DNA from: Bryobacteraceae bacterium
Lineage (GTDB): Bacteria; Acidobacteriota; Terriglobia; Bryobacterales; Bryobacteraceae
NCBI GenBank assembly: GCA_025927575.1
Contig: JAICLJ010000030.1
Span: 1-36,628 of the forward strand
DNA: 36,628 bases
Direction: 5' to 3'
In this document: in pieces, positions 1-8,649 of the stretch
Position numbering within the stretch: position 1 is the first letter of the stretch
Layout of the letters: each line of letters starts with the position of its first letter
Position numbers and translations under genes: made by a program
Notes under the pieces: model-generated
What the model was told of the DNA's origin: nothing
The model's input: only the letters and a program-made list of their open reading frames with translations
The model's database searches: none

Positions 1-494
1 ATCGCATCGAGAGCCTTGTGCCCTATGAAGCACGCTCCTGGTCGCGGGAGTATCCCAGTTTCGTATCCTCGTTGACGGTGCAGGGAGCGTCCGCGTATCT
101 CATTTCGGTTTTCAGCTTAATTGCTTCATCGTTTGCCATTGCTTCGGTCCTGATCGTCTCCGTGCTCCAGAAATCGCAGCAGATCGGCATCCTTAAGAGC
201 ATCGGAGCCAAACGGCGTCAGATACTCACAATCTTTTGTCTGGAGGGCCTGGGCATTGCGATTTTAGGCAGCGCTGCCGGGGCGATTCTAGGCACATTAC
301 TTGTCTATCTCATCGGATTGCCGATGCAGACGGTAACTCGCGCGGGGCGTATGCCCGAACCGTTGTTTCCCGTAGCGATCCTGCCGGAGTATATCGTGGG
401 TGCCATCGTTGCGGCGGTTCTTTCTACTTTGGTTGCCGCCTGGTTCCCGGCGCTAAGAGCGGCGCGAATGAATCCGGTGGACGTCATGCGCTAA
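1..494 (+). CDS. ABC transporter permease, FtsX/LolE/MacB type (5' end outside window)
   Basis: Membrane subunit of an ABC exporter of the LolC/E-MacB class, which moves lipoproteins or other envelope substrates out of the inner membrane. The frame is open from the first bases of the window, so the real start and the periplasmic domain lie upstream; only about 160 C-terminal residues are here. They hold three hydrophobic helices in the FtsX arrangement. The conserved cytoplasmic loop motif GILKSIGAKRRQ follows the first helix and the typical tail PALRAARMNPVDVMR closes the protein. The stop is 17 bases before the ATPase gene on the same strand, so the two are one operon. Substrate cannot be decided from this fragment; LolC/E and MacB-like permeases share these features. 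Confidence 0.85.
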   Translation, partial: RIESLVPYEARSWSREYPSFVSSLTVQGASAYLISVFSLIASSFAIASVLIVSVLQKSQQIGILKSIGAKRRQILTIFCLEGLGIAILGSAAGAILGTLLVYLIGLPMQTVTRAGRMPEPLFPVAILPEYIVGAIVAAVLSTLVAAWFPALRAARMNPVDVMR

Positions 495-511
495 GAGAGT
501 ATTGGGAAAAA

Positions 512-1273
512 ATGAATGTCTCAGTCGATGGCAATCGATTCGGCCCTGCTGTGGTTGAAACCCGGGGTTTGAGGAAAACATACTTCGGGAAAATCGACAC
601 CCCGGTCCTGCATGGCATTGATATTGAGATCCGTCTGGGCGAGTTTGTTGCCATCATGGGTCAGTCCGGCAGCGGAAAATCCACTCTGCTGAATATCCTG
701 GGCGCTTTGGATGTACCCACCGGAGGCCGGGTTCTCATCGACGGAGTCGATATCGCCACACTCTCTGAAAATGGGCTCGCCGAGCTGCGAAACCGGGTGG
801 TTGGCTTTGTTTTTCAGTTCCACTATTTGCTCGACGAACTGACCTGTCTGGAAAATGTCCTTGTTCCTATCATGGTTCGGAGCGGGGACGTGAGCGCCGC
901 TGAACGCGAACGCGCCATTCGTCTGCTGGAACGAGTCGGACTGGGAAAGCAGATCGACAAACACCCGGACGCGATGAGTGGAGGTGAGAACCAGCGCTGC
1001 GCAATAATTCGCGCCCTCGCAAACCAACCCAAAGTAGTGCTCGCCGACGAGCCAACCGGTAATCTCGATAGCCGGTCGGGAGACGCGGTTTTTAAGATGA
1101 TGCGTGAGTTGAACCGCGAGAGCGCAGTCGCATTCGTTATGGTTACGCACGATGAGCGGCTAGCGCAGGAGGCCGATCGCATTCTCATGATCGAAGATGG
1201 ATTGATCCATGAAGTAAATAAACACGAGCAGCGCCAGCGAATGCTCGACGCCCTCAACGATGCGAACCCATGA
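512..1273 (+). CDS. ABC transporter ATP-binding protein, LolD/MacB type
   Basis: ATPase partner of the preceding FtsX-type permease, 253 residues. Walker A is GQSGSGKST at about residues 50-58, the signature is MSGGENQR, and Walker B plus D-loop reads VVLADEPTGNLDS, followed by the switch histidine in MVTHDE. The stretch FVFQFHYLLDELTCLENV is characteristic of the LolD/MacB/FtsE subfamily. The ATG at 512 is chosen because family members start shortly before the first beta-strand; the same frame is open back to 236, but that part overlaps the permease gene and reads as shadow sequence. LolD is the closest family name, but the permease is too incomplete to call the system LolCDE. Confidence 0.9.
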   Translation: MNVSVDGNRFGPAVVETRGLRKTYFGKIDTPVLHGIDIEIRLGEFVAIMGQSGSGKSTLLNILGALDVPTGGRVLIDGVDIATLSENGLAELRNRVVGFVFQFHYLLDELTCLENVLVPIMVRSGDVSAAERERAIRLLERVGLGKQIDKHPDAMSGGENQRCAIIRALANQPKVVLADEPTGNLDSRSGDAVFKMMRELNRESAVAFVMVTHDERLAQEADRILMIEDGLIHEVNKHEQRQRMLDALNDANP

Positions 1274-1285
1274 CGGCGTGAACGG

Positions 1286-2419
1286 CTATAAAGCGGCCAA
1301 GACTTCCCGATACAGGTATTGCGCGCCTTCCACTCCGTCCCACGGCCCATCTTCGTATTCCAACGCGTAGATGCCGGTGTAATTGGCATTCACCATGATC
1401 CGCACGTTCCGCTGAACATCGGGGTCCTTCCACCGATTCCAATATTTGGCGTGGACGTTAGTGTGCGCGTAGGGCGCCAGATCCTGCAGAGCGTGGAACA
1501 AAAGGTACTCGTGTTCCCAGTTACAGAAGTCGGGAGACGCTTCGCAGAAAGGATTATTCACCTCTTCGATGATGATCCGGATGTTGATCGGGTTAGCCGT
1601 TAGCCCCCAATGATTTTCCAAGGTCACTTTGACGCCGACTTTGCCGCCATGATCGGCCATTTCCTTGAAAGACTCGATACAATTTGTCAAATATTGAGCG
1701 AGGGCATCGTTCTTGGGGTAGGAACTGGGGTCCGCGACCGGCGTAGGTGCGATCCTGGGACCACCGCTGTTCACGCGCATCGACTTGGCGCCGAGCATAG
1801 CGGCGCCGTCCAGCCATTTCTTCGCTACTTCCACTCCTGCCTTGCGCTTGTCCGCATCCAGATCGCAGATGTCGCGCGGAGCGTTATTCGAAATGTGTTG
1901 GCACTTCGTCCCCGTGGTCACCTGCTTGTTCGCCATTTTCTCCAGCCACTTCTTTCCGGAAGCGCTGGACGGATCGAACTCGGTGACCGTGTGTTCCTTT
2001 CCGTTGTAACTAACGGTGCTCTTGACGTACATGCTGTCGTCGTCCATATCGCCGAAGAGCCCCGAAAACAAATCCATGTGATAAACGCCCGGAAACGTCT
2101 TCTTGGTGAAATCCGGGAAGTCCAGCATGGTGATCTCGCCATATTTCTTCTTCATCTGCTGCGAAGTCTCTTTTTCGGCGAGGAAATGACCACGCGTCTT
2201 GAAGATGTACCGGATGGGCCACGTGTTGGATGCGATACGGGCAAGTTTTTCTTTTTCCGTAAGAGGCCGTCCGACGCCCGCATGGACAATGGATTCCGGT
2301 GTCGCCTGCTCGGCTGGACTTGCCACCACAGCGGTCGGGGCGAGTAAACCGGCTGCAAGCCCGGCGCCCGCGCCTTTGAGAAATCCTCGTCTGTTGCGAA
2401 CTTTATCTTTGGGGTGCAT
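1286..2419 (-). CDS. Tat-exported sugar phosphate isomerase/epimerase-like TIM-barrel protein
   Basis: A 377-residue protein that starts with a twin-arginine signal (RRGFLKGAGAG at residues 10-20, then a hydrophobic stretch ending near VVASPAEQ), so it is expected to fold in the cytoplasm and be exported. The rest fits the xylose isomerase-like / AP endonuclease 2 TIM-barrel superfamily: VTLENHWGL carries a likely metal-binding Glu, NVHAKYWN a His in the expected strand, and IYALEYEDG a C-terminal Glu. Many soil bacteria carry such Tat-targeted isomerase-like proteins, and their substrates are mostly unknown. It converges with the ABC ATPase gene (12 bases between stops) and lies 126 bases past the coaBC stop, so it may have its own promoter. 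Confidence 0.8.
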   Translation of the reverse strand: MHPKDKVRNRRGFLKGAGAGLAAGLLAPTAVVASPAEQATPESIVHAGVGRPLTEKEKLARIASNTWPIRYIFKTRGHFLAEKETSQQMKKKYGEITMLDFPDFTKKTFPGVYHMDLFSGLFGDMDDDSMYVKSTVSYNGKEHTVTEFDPSSASGKKWLEKMANKQVTTGTKCQHISNNAPRDICDLDADKRKAGVEVAKKWLDGAAMLGAKSMRVNSGGPRIAPTPVADPSSYPKNDALAQYLTNCIESFKEMADHGGKVGVKVTLENHWGLTANPINIRIIIEEVNNPFCEASPDFCNWEHEYLLFHALQDLAPYAHTNVHAKYWNRWKDPDVQRNVRIMVNANYTGIYALEYEDGPWDGVEGAQYLYREVLAAL

Positions 2420-2545
2420 ATCTCTAGAACATTACCTCACTGGCAATTGAATACAAAGCAGCCGTGAGAAGAAAACAGCGCTTCTATTGCATCGTGGTGG
2501 AACCCTTGCAGTCGTGAGATGCCGCGATATTCCGGATAAAAACTG

Positions 2546-3763
2546 CTACACGGCGCTGTGCGTTGCCAGCCGAAGTGCCGGGATCTGATCTAAAATTCCA
2601 TTCGCGATTTCGCGTTTGGGCGCCGGTCCGATATGCATCGGATCGGCCGATCGCGTAATCAGCGTGACCTCGTTGAAATCCGATTCGAAGCCGACGCTGG
2701 CCCGACCCACGAGGTTTGCAACGACCATGTCGCAATTCTTGGTTTCTAGCTTACGGCGCGCTTCTTGCGTCAGGTGCTCGGTCTCGGCGGCAAAGCCGAT
2801 CAACAGGCGGTCGCCCTTCTTCCGTCCCACTTCAGCGAGAATATCCGGAGTCGGATCGAGTTCAACAGAGAGGCGAGCCCCGGTTTTCTTCATCTTTTGC
2901 TGGGGCACGTGCTCGAGGTGATAGTCCCCGACGGCGGCGCTTTTGACGATAATGGTTGCTTCCTCGAGCCGGCGCAAAACAGCTTCCCGCATGTCTCGTG
3001 CTGTGCGCACTTGCTCCACTGTGATGCCGGCCGGCGCTGGGATTGAGACGGGTCCGGACACCAGGATGACTTTGGCCCCGCGGTCTCTTGCGGCTTCGGC
3101 GATCGCGTACCCCATCTTGCCGCTCGAACGGTTGGTGATGTAGCGCACCGGATCGAGCGGCTCCTGCGTCGGACCGGCCGTCACCAGCACGGTGTCGCCG
3201 GCGAGGTCGGTTCGTTTATTGGAAATGAAATCGACGGCATCCGCGATTCGGACCGGATCGGCGAGCCGGCCGGGACCCATCGTGCCGCACGCAAGCCAGC
3301 CTGCCTCAGGATCGATGAAGCGGTGCCCTCGCTGGCGTAGCAGCGAAAGATTCGCCTGCGTTGCCGGGTGATTCCACATGTTGCTGTTCATCGCGGGCGC
3401 CAGCACTACTGGCCCGGTGAATGCGAGATAAAGCGTTGTGAGAAAGTCGGAAGCCAGTCCGTACGCAAATTTGGCCAGCAGATCGGCGGTTGCCGGCGCG
3501 ACCAGCAACAGATCGTTTTCCTGCGCAACGCCAATGTGCTCCACGGCGCTTGTCAGAGTTCCGGCGGAATCGCTTTCGGATGCAAACAGGCTCGTAATGA
3601 CTTTACGTCCGGTGAGCGCTGCGAATGTCAGAGGTGTGATGAACTGTCGTCCAGCGTCGGTAAGCACGACCTGCACATCATGGCCACGCTTCGTAAGCGC
3701 ACGCACTAATTCGGCGGATTTATAGGCCGCGATGCCTCCGCCCACGCCCAGGACGATGCGCAT
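2546..3763 (-). CDS. coaBC: bifunctional phosphopantothenoylcysteine decarboxylase / phosphopantothenate-cysteine ligase
   Basis: Two consecutive steps of coenzyme A synthesis in one 405-residue protein. The N-terminal CoaC flavoprotein half has GGGIAAYKSAELVRAL, the PAMNSNMW motif and the flexible-flap active-site cysteine in ACGTMGPGRLADP. The CoaB half begins near residue 190 with VTAGPTQEPLDPVRYITN and SSGKMGYAIAEAA, and has the Lys-rich loop QQKMKKTG followed by DPTPDIL. Length and domain order are normal for CoaBC. The ATG at 3763 has GGAG seven bases upstream. The gene starts 17 bases after rpoZ; gmk-rpoZ-coaBC is a common order in diverse bacteria, which supports all three calls. Confidence 0.96.
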   Translation of the reverse strand: MRIVLGVGGGIAAYKSAELVRALTKRGHDVQVVLTDAGRQFITPLTFAALTGRKVITSLFASESDSAGTLTSAVEHIGVAQENDLLLVAPATADLLAKFAYGLASDFLTTLYLAFTGPVVLAPAMNSNMWNHPATQANLSLLRQRGHRFIDPEAGWLACGTMGPGRLADPVRIADAVDFISNKRTDLAGDTVLVTAGPTQEPLDPVRYITNRSSGKMGYAIAEAARDRGAKVILVSGPVSIPAPAGITVEQVRTARDMREAVLRRLEEATIIVKSAAVGDYHLEHVPQQKMKKTGARLSVELDPTPDILAEVGRKKGDRLLIGFAAETEHLTQEARRKLETKNCDMVVANLVGRASVGFESDFNEVTLITRSADPMHIGPAPKREIANGILDQIPALRLATHSAV

Positions 3764-3780
3764 GCCGGTACTCCAACGTT

Positions 3781-4032
3781 TTACTCGGCGTCGGCTACTG
3801 GCTCGCCGTCGCGCGCCGTGTCAGTGTAAGGGACTAGGCCACGCCGTACTTCTTCCATGGCCAGGACCGTGGGCTTCTTATTGGTGGCTGGCAAGACGCT
3901 CCGCTGCCCGCCCTGAATCTGCCGTGCGCGCTTTGCCGTCACAATGATGAAGCGGTATGTGCTGAACTCCGGGTCATCCGGGATCGAGTACGTGGAGTTG
4001 GGTCTTGGTCTGCTCTGCATTTCGAAATTCAT
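3781..4032 (-). CDS. rpoZ: DNA-directed RNA polymerase omega subunit
   Basis: A small 83-residue protein whose core FRFIIVTAKRARQI-like segment (here YRFIIVTAKRARQIQGG) and the following KPTVLAMEEVRRGLV match the omega subunit, which binds the beta' C-terminus and helps assemble RNA polymerase. The position between gmk and coaBC is the classic one for rpoZ. An AAGAAGGA sequence sits directly in front of the ATG at 4032, closer than usual for a ribosome binding site; a second ATG four codons later (4020) is possible. The gap to gmk is only 6 bases, so translation of the two is probably coupled. Confidence 0.93.
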   Translation of the reverse strand: MNFEMQSRPRPNSTYSIPDDPEFSTYRFIIVTAKRARQIQGGQRSVLPATNKKPTVLAMEEVRRGLVPYTDTARDGEPVADAE

Positions 4033-4038
4033 TCCTTC

Positions 4039-4665
4039 TTAAAACAAGCTTGGCGGCTTTTGTTCGAAAGACGCCAGTATGGGCCGTATCTGATCTTCCA
4101 TCCGGATTCGGCGTACCCGTTCCGCTCTGATGATTGAAAGCAGCGCGTCTACCGATTCATCCACGCGGTAGTTCACAAGCACGTAATCGTACTGCTTATA
4201 ATTCCGGATCTCTTCGGCTGCCTCGCGCAACCGCCGTTGGATGACTTCCTCGGCATCTTCCGATCTCGCGCGCAGCCTCTGTTCAAGAATGTCCCGGGAA
4301 GGAGCTAGCACGAATATCGAAACTGCTTCAGGAAGCCTCTCCTTTAATTGTCTCGCACCCTGGACATCGATGTCGAGGACCAGGTCCATACCCTCCTGCC
4401 GGGATTGCTCGAGTATCTTTCGGCTGGTTCCATAGTAATTGCCGAAAACTTCGGCGAATTCCAGGAACTCGCCGGCCTCGATTCTGGTTTCAAACTCCGG
4501 TCGGGAGATGTAAATGTAGTTCTCGCCAGGCTTCTCTCTGCCGCGCGGCTTCCGCGTCGTGTACGAAACTGAGAACCGCAGTCGCTGGTCCCTCTGGACC
4601 AGACGCGATACTAGCGTCGATTTGCCCGATCCCGACGGCGCGGAAATGATGAATACCGTGGTCAC
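4039..4665 (-). CDS. gmk: guanylate kinase
   Basis: Phosphorylates GMP to GDP using ATP. The 208-residue protein has the P-loop SAPSGSGKSTL near the N-terminus, the GMP-binding segment YTTRKPRGREKPGENY, GEFLEFAEVFGNYYGT, and DIDVQGARQLKE, all in family order, and ends shortly after YVLVNYRVDES. It appears to start with GTG at 4665. It lies 19 bases after yicC and 6 before rpoZ. The yicC-gmk-rpoZ-coaBC order is widely conserved. Confidence 0.96.
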   Translation of the reverse strand: MTTVFIISAPSGSGKSTLVSRLVQRDQRLRFSVSYTTRKPRGREKPGENYIYISRPEFETRIEAGEFLEFAEVFGNYYGTSRKILEQSRQEGMDLVLDIDVQGARQLKERLPEAVSIFVLAPSRDILEQRLRARSEDAEEVIQRRLREAAEEIRNYKQYDYVLVNYRVDESVDALLSIIRAERVRRIRMEDQIRPILASFEQKPPSLF

Positions 4666-4684
4666 CCTTGTTTCTGCATGCCCC

Positions 4685-5605
4685 TTATTCGAGATTCAAC
4701 GACTGCTCGCGCACCTTCTCGATATTTGCTTTGGTGGCGAGCGCGAGATCGGTCAAGAGAAGGCCGGTCTCGCCGATGCCGGATGTTTTCGATAGAACCG
4801 TATTCGTCTCGCGATTCATCTCCTGCAGCAGGAAATCCACGCGCTTGCCCACCTCTCCTCCGGCGTCGAGCAACTCGGTTAATTGCGCCGTGTGAATTTC
4901 AAGCCGCGACAGTTCTTCCTCGACATCCGAACGATCTGTCAATAGCGCAGCTTCTTCGGCAAGGCGCCGCGGCTCGATGCCTGTGGAACCCAGCAGTTCG
5001 TGCAAGCGCTCTGTAAGGCGGCGCTGGAAATGGGGCAATGCTTCAGTACGAATCTCTTTCATGCGCCGTGTCTGGCGCCGAATCGCTTCGACTTCCGCTC
5101 GGAACAATTCCCGGAGCTGGGCGCCTTCCCGTTCGCGGAATGCATTCAGTTCCGCAACGCACGCAGCCAGGGCCGCCATTACTTCCGGCTCGAAGGCGTT
5201 GTCAATGCAGTTCACTTCGCTCTCAGCAGCAAAGGCTCCAGGCATGCGAAAAGCCGCGTTGAGATCCGGCTGCCCTTGCAGTCCGAATTCGGCGGCCGCC
5301 TCGCGGAACGCTGCGACATAGTCGGCAATGAGCCGCCGGTTGTAGCCGGCCCGGACCGTTTCGTCGATGCGGGTCAGCGAGATCCGGACCTCGATATGCC
5401 CGCGGCTAATGTCTCGTTTCAACGTCGCACGGACCGCATTCTCGAAGGCCGCAAACTCTCCACTCAGGAAGAAATGGAAGTCAAGCCCGCGATGATTTAC
5501 GCTGCGAAGGCTGACGGTCAATTCGCCGAGTGGAGTCTCCCGGCGTACGCGGGCGTAACCGGTCATACTGCGGACGGGGTGATTCAGGCCTGTTGCTTCA
5601 TTCAT
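4685..5605 (-). CDS. yicC: YicC/YloC family endoribonuclease
   Basis: A 306-residue protein with the family's opening RSMTGYARV, the N-terminal motif VSLRSVNHRGLDFHF, and the C-terminal LLQEMNRETNTVLSKTSG with ALATKANIEKVREQ, near full family length (about 290). YicC and YloC proteins have been reported to act as endoribonucleases, and in E. coli YicC affects small-RNA stability. The reading frame begins with about a dozen extra residues before RSMTGY compared with usual members, so the start could be further in than 5605; no clear Shine-Dalgarno sequence decides it. It sits directly before gmk, as in many bacteria. Confidence 0.93.
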   Translation of the reverse strand: MNEATGLNHPVRSMTGYARVRRETPLGELTVSLRSVNHRGLDFHFFLSGEFAAFENAVRATLKRDISRGHIEVRISLTRIDETVRAGYNRRLIADYVAAFREAAAEFGLQGQPDLNAAFRMPGAFAAESEVNCIDNAFEPEVMAALAACVAELNAFREREGAQLRELFRAEVEAIRRQTRRMKEIRTEALPHFQRRLTERLHELLGSTGIEPRRLAEEAALLTDRSDVEEELSRLEIHTAQLTELLDAGGEVGKRVDFLLQEMNRETNTVLSKTSGIGETGLLLTDLALATKANIEKVREQSLNLE

Positions 5606-5631
5606 CTGTGGGAGAGGATCGGCGGGAGACT

Positions 5632-7455
5632 TCAGGCCTCGGCTCCTGCGTCGACGTGTTGCAGTTCATGTAGACGGTGGTAGATGCCATGAGCGGCAAT
5701 TAGTTCGTCGTGGGAGCCGGCCTCGACGATCCTTCCGGCATCGATCACAACAATCTTATTCGCATGCCGGATAGTCGAAAGGCGATGGGCGATCACGATT
5801 ACTGTGCGGTGCTGCATGAGTGCGGCGAGCGCGATCTGCACCAACCGTTCCGATCCGGTATCGAGTTGGGAAGTCGCTTCGTCGAGAATCAGAATGGGCG
5901 CGTCTTTCAAGAGTGCGCGGGCGATGGCAATTCGCTGCCGCTGGCCACCGCTTAGCCTGAGTCCGCGCTCGCCGATTACGGTCTGGTAACCCTTATTGAG
6001 GCTGAGAATAAACTCATCGGCAAGTGCCGTTTTTGCGGCGCTCAGAACGTCTTCCTCGCGGGCATACGGCCGGCCGTAGGCGATGTTGTTGAAGATCGTA
6101 TCGTTGAACAGGAACGTATCCTGCGCGACGATGCTAATCTTGTCACGCAATGTTGACAGGCGCAGGTCGCGCACGTCCTTTCCGTCCAGTGCGATGGCGC
6201 CGGCTGTGACGTCATAGAATCGCGGAACCAAGGCTGCAAGCGTGGATTTGCCCGCGCCGCTCGGGCCGACGATCGCGACCACCTCGCCATACTTCACTTC
6301 GAGGTTGATGTCGTGCAAAACCGGGCGTTGGGGCGCGGTAGGGTAACAGAAGCTTACGTGTTCGAAACGGATTTCTCTCTCGAATTTGGACAAGCGCAGA
6401 GGACTCAGCTTCTCGACGATTCCTTGGCGGTAATCGAGATACTCAAATACGCGCAGCGAAGCGCCCAAAGCCTGCTGGAAAATGTTGTGAATACCGGTGA
6501 GGCGCTTGATGGGCTCATAGACCATCAGGAGCGCGATCACGAACGTCGTGAAACTGCCGGCGCTCATGCTGCCTGCTTTCACCTGAATGCGAGCGTAGGA
6601 GAGCAGCAAAACAATCGTTATGGCGCCGAACAGTTCGATGAGCGGTGATGCCACAGCCTGCTGCGCGATGTATCGAAGATTGCCCGACCGGAGTTTGCGA
6701 TTTATCAGGCGGAAGCGGTTGGATTCGAAATCCTCGGCGCCGAAGCTCTTCACGACGTTGTGCCCGGTGATCGACTCCTGCAAAATCTGGTTCAGATCCG
6801 CGGCGCGATCCTGGGCGTACCGTGTGGTCCGGCGGATGCGGCGGCCAAGCTTAGCCGTCAAACCCGCCACTACCGGAAAAATCCCCAAGCTGATGAGCGA
6901 CAGGCGCCAGTCGATCGTAATCATCGCAATCAGCAGCGCGATTAATGTGAAAAACTGGCGCAGCCAGTCGGCCAGCATGGTCGAGACGGCTTCCTGGATC
7001 TTCTCCGCGTCGTTCATGATGGACGACATGATCCGGCCCGTCGTCTGGTTCTCGAAGAAATGCGAATCCTGCCGCAGCACGTGGTCGAACACCGCCTGGC
7101 GCAGGTCCATGATGGCGCTCAGCCCGACTAAATTAATGAGGTAGTTGCCGAGGTAGTCGCAAATGCCCTTGGCGATGAAGCACAGCAAGATGCCGCAGGC
7201 GACCATCGTCCAGATATTGTGTACGCCCGGTGGCACGATGGAGCTGAGCAGCAGACGCTTATCAAGCGGAGCAAAATAGAACAGAACCACGGGTGCATCC
7301 GAGGTGTGAGGCTGCAGAACGCGATCGAAGATGACGGGGATGATTTTGATGAGCAGGCCTTGCGACGCGCCGACAATTGCCATCAGGCAAACGGATGCCA
7401 GCAGGGCCGGTGTGTACGGCCGGGCAAATCGCAAGAGGCGGTAAAGCTCTTTCAA
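5632..7455 (-). CDS. msbA: ABC transporter, fused permease-ATPase, MsbA/lipid A flippase type
   Basis: A 607-residue half-transporter expected to flip core-lipid A across the inner membrane. Six predicted helices fill the first ~320 residues, with a long periplasmic insertion between the first two (the segment with APLDKRLLLSSIVPPG). The ATPase part carries Walker A VGPSGAGKSTL, signature LSGGQRQRIAIARALL, Walker B ILILDEATSQLD and the switch His in IAHRLSTIRHANK. I place the start at TTG 7455, which overlaps the stop of the preceding gene by four bases (TTGA) and has GGAAGAGG at good spacing. The frame is open to 7566, but those residues are shadow sequence of the glycosyltransferase gene. 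Context (GT9, YcaR-like, WaaA-LpxK next door) supports lipid A over a drug exporter. Confidence 0.9.
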   Translation of the reverse strand: MKELYRLLRFARPYTPALLASVCLMAIVGASQGLLIKIIPVIFDRVLQPHTSDAPVVLFYFAPLDKRLLLSSIVPPGVHNIWTMVACGILLCFIAKGICDYLGNYLINLVGLSAIMDLRQAVFDHVLRQDSHFFENQTTGRIMSSIMNDAEKIQEAVSTMLADWLRQFFTLIALLIAMITIDWRLSLISLGIFPVVAGLTAKLGRRIRRTTRYAQDRAADLNQILQESITGHNVVKSFGAEDFESNRFRLINRKLRSGNLRYIAQQAVASPLIELFGAITIVLLLSYARIQVKAGSMSAGSFTTFVIALLMVYEPIKRLTGIHNIFQQALGASLRVFEYLDYRQGIVEKLSPLRLSKFEREIRFEHVSFCYPTAPQRPVLHDINLEVKYGEVVAIVGPSGAGKSTLAALVPRFYDVTAGAIALDGKDVRDLRLSTLRDKISIVAQDTFLFNDTIFNNIAYGRPYAREEDVLSAAKTALADEFILSLNKGYQTVIGERGLRLSGGQRQRIAIARALLKDAPILILDEATSQLDTGSERLVQIALAALMQHRTVIVIAHRLSTIRHANKIVVIDAGRIVEAGSHDELIAAHGIYHRLHELQHVDAGAEA

Positions 7456-8366
7456 GCGTGCGCCTCTTCCAGACTGCGTAGACGGTCGAGCGCGGCGATT
7501 GCGCGGGAGACCGGAACGTGCTGAAGACCCTCGGGTGCGACAATGATTTCCGATTCGGTCCGCCACGGGCCCCAGATAGCCGGCTTCGATGGACCGAAGA
7601 AAACTACGCTCGGGACGCCGAATGCCGCGGCGATATGCGCCGGTCCACTGTCGTTACCGGCAAACAGCGTGGCCTTTGAGATGAGCGTTTTCACGCGCTC
7701 CAGAGATTCGCTGAATACACGATATTCGAAGAACGGGCTGGCATCGTCGCCGGGGGACGCCAGGAAGACAGGCTCGACATTCCAAAGCTTGAGATAGCGG
7801 GCCAATTCGCAAAAACGCTGGGTGGGCCACATCTTATCGGGAGATGACGCGAATGGATGCAGTACCGCGTAGCGTCCGGCCATGGTCGATTCGGCCGCGT
7901 ATAGTTGTGCGCGTGGAATGCGCGTGACTGGCACGCCTAGCGCAAAAAAGGCCGAAGCCAGATGCTCCGCCGTGTGAACGGTGCGATGTACTCCGAGGAT
8001 GTCCTGCGCGCGGCCGATCTTGACGTTATACGCGAATGTGAAGTTATGGTGGATGAAACCAGCGCGCCATTTGGCCCCGCTCGCCAGCGTCAGCCAGAGG
8101 CTGCGAGTGCCTCCATGCAGGTTGACGCAGAGTGCCGGCCGCCAACTGCGGAGAATGGTCCCGTGCGGAGGAAGAATCTGTGAAACCACGGGATTGCCCG
8201 CGAACACCGGCGCAAAGGGAGGCTCGGCGACGACTCCGATTTCGAGATCCAGGCGCGCCTCCTTTAGCAGCGCAAGCGCCGGCGTAGTGAGCACGCAATC
8301 GCCCATCGAGCGCAGCCGTATTACGCATACGCGCGCGCCCTGAGGCAATTGATCGAGCACCGTCAT
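7452..8366 (-). CDS. glycosyltransferase family 9 (heptosyltransferase-like)
   Basis: A 304-residue member of the ADP-heptose:LPS heptosyltransferase family, which builds the inner core of LPS on the cytoplasmic face. The N-terminus has VIRLRSMGDCVLTTPAL, the family's first nucleotide-sugar fold; the C-terminal half has LFAGNDSGPAHIAAAFGVP followed by VVFFGPSKPAIWGPW, the donor-binding GDSGP(x)H signature. It starts three bases after the ycaR-like stop and overlaps msbA by four bases, so it is in the middle of an operon. The family assignment is firm; whether the sugar added is heptose cannot be read from the sequence. Confidence 0.9.
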   Translation of the reverse strand: MTVLDQLPQGARVCVIRLRSMGDCVLTTPALALLKEARLDLEIGVVAEPPFAPVFAGNPVVSQILPPHGTILRSWRPALCVNLHGGTRSLWLTLASGAKWRAGFIHHNFTFAYNVKIGRAQDILGVHRTVHTAEHLASAFFALGVPVTRIPRAQLYAAESTMAGRYAVLHPFASSPDKMWPTQRFCELARYLKLWNVEPVFLASPGDDASPFFEYRVFSESLERVKTLISKATLFAGNDSGPAHIAAAFGVPSVVFFGPSKPAIWGPWRTESEIIVAPEGLQHVPVSRAIAALDRLRSLEEAHA

Positions 8367-8369
8367 CTA

Positions 8370-8540
8370 TCAGTCTTCCACGGTTGCTTCGTCCACCAGC
8401 ATGATCGGGATATCGTCCCGTACCGGGTAGACGCGTTTGCATTTAATGCATTTTAAGCCGCTTCCGTCTGGCTTCAGTTCCACGGTTTCCTTGCAGACCG
8501 GGCAAACCAAAATGTCAAGCAGTTCCTTGGAGATAGGCAT
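8370..8540 (-). CDS. Trm112/YcaR family small zinc-ribbon-like protein
   Basis: A 56-residue protein starting at the ATG at 8540 with MPISKELLDILVCPVCK and continuing through LKCIKCKRVYPVRDDIPIML. Two CxxC pairs (C13/C16 and C31/C34) and the VYPVRDDIPIML tail are the Trm112/UPF0434 signature. In E. coli the homologue ycaR lies between lpxK and kdsB downstream of msbA, so the same lipid A neighbourhood is kept here. Its biochemical role in bacteria is not settled; eukaryotic Trm112 activates methyltransferases. It is the first gene of the minus-strand run that continues through GT9, msbA and onward, three bases from the next start. Confidence 0.92.
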   Translation of the reverse strand: MPISKELLDILVCPVCKETVELKPDGSGLKCIKCKRVYPVRDDIPIMLVDEATVED

Positions 8541-8575
8541 GCAAGTCTATAGTTTATCAAGGTTGTTGAAGGTTT

Positions 8576-8599
8576 CGCCGCCCTTTCAGAAAAGCGGCG
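8576..8599 (-). terminator. possible hairpin terminator
   Basis: CGCCGC and GCGGCG form a 6-bp GC stem around a 12-base loop, about 50 bases after the stop of the secreted-protein gene at 8650 (minus strand) and upstream of the ycaR-like gene. There is no T-run after it, so it is at best a weak or factor-dependent terminator. Confidence 0.3.
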
Positions 8600-8649
8600 C
8601 AACTATACTACAACAGATCTATGCTGCAGCGCATTCGCGCGCGCTCCCC

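Noticed and set aside
236..511. N-terminal extension of the ABC ATPase frame
   Set aside because: It overlaps the permease gene in another frame, has no family similarity, and ATG 512 gives the normal LolD-type start.
823..1389. Long minus-strand open frame opposite the ABC ATPase
   Set aside because: Shadow of the ATPase gene; Ser/Arg-rich composition and no motifs.
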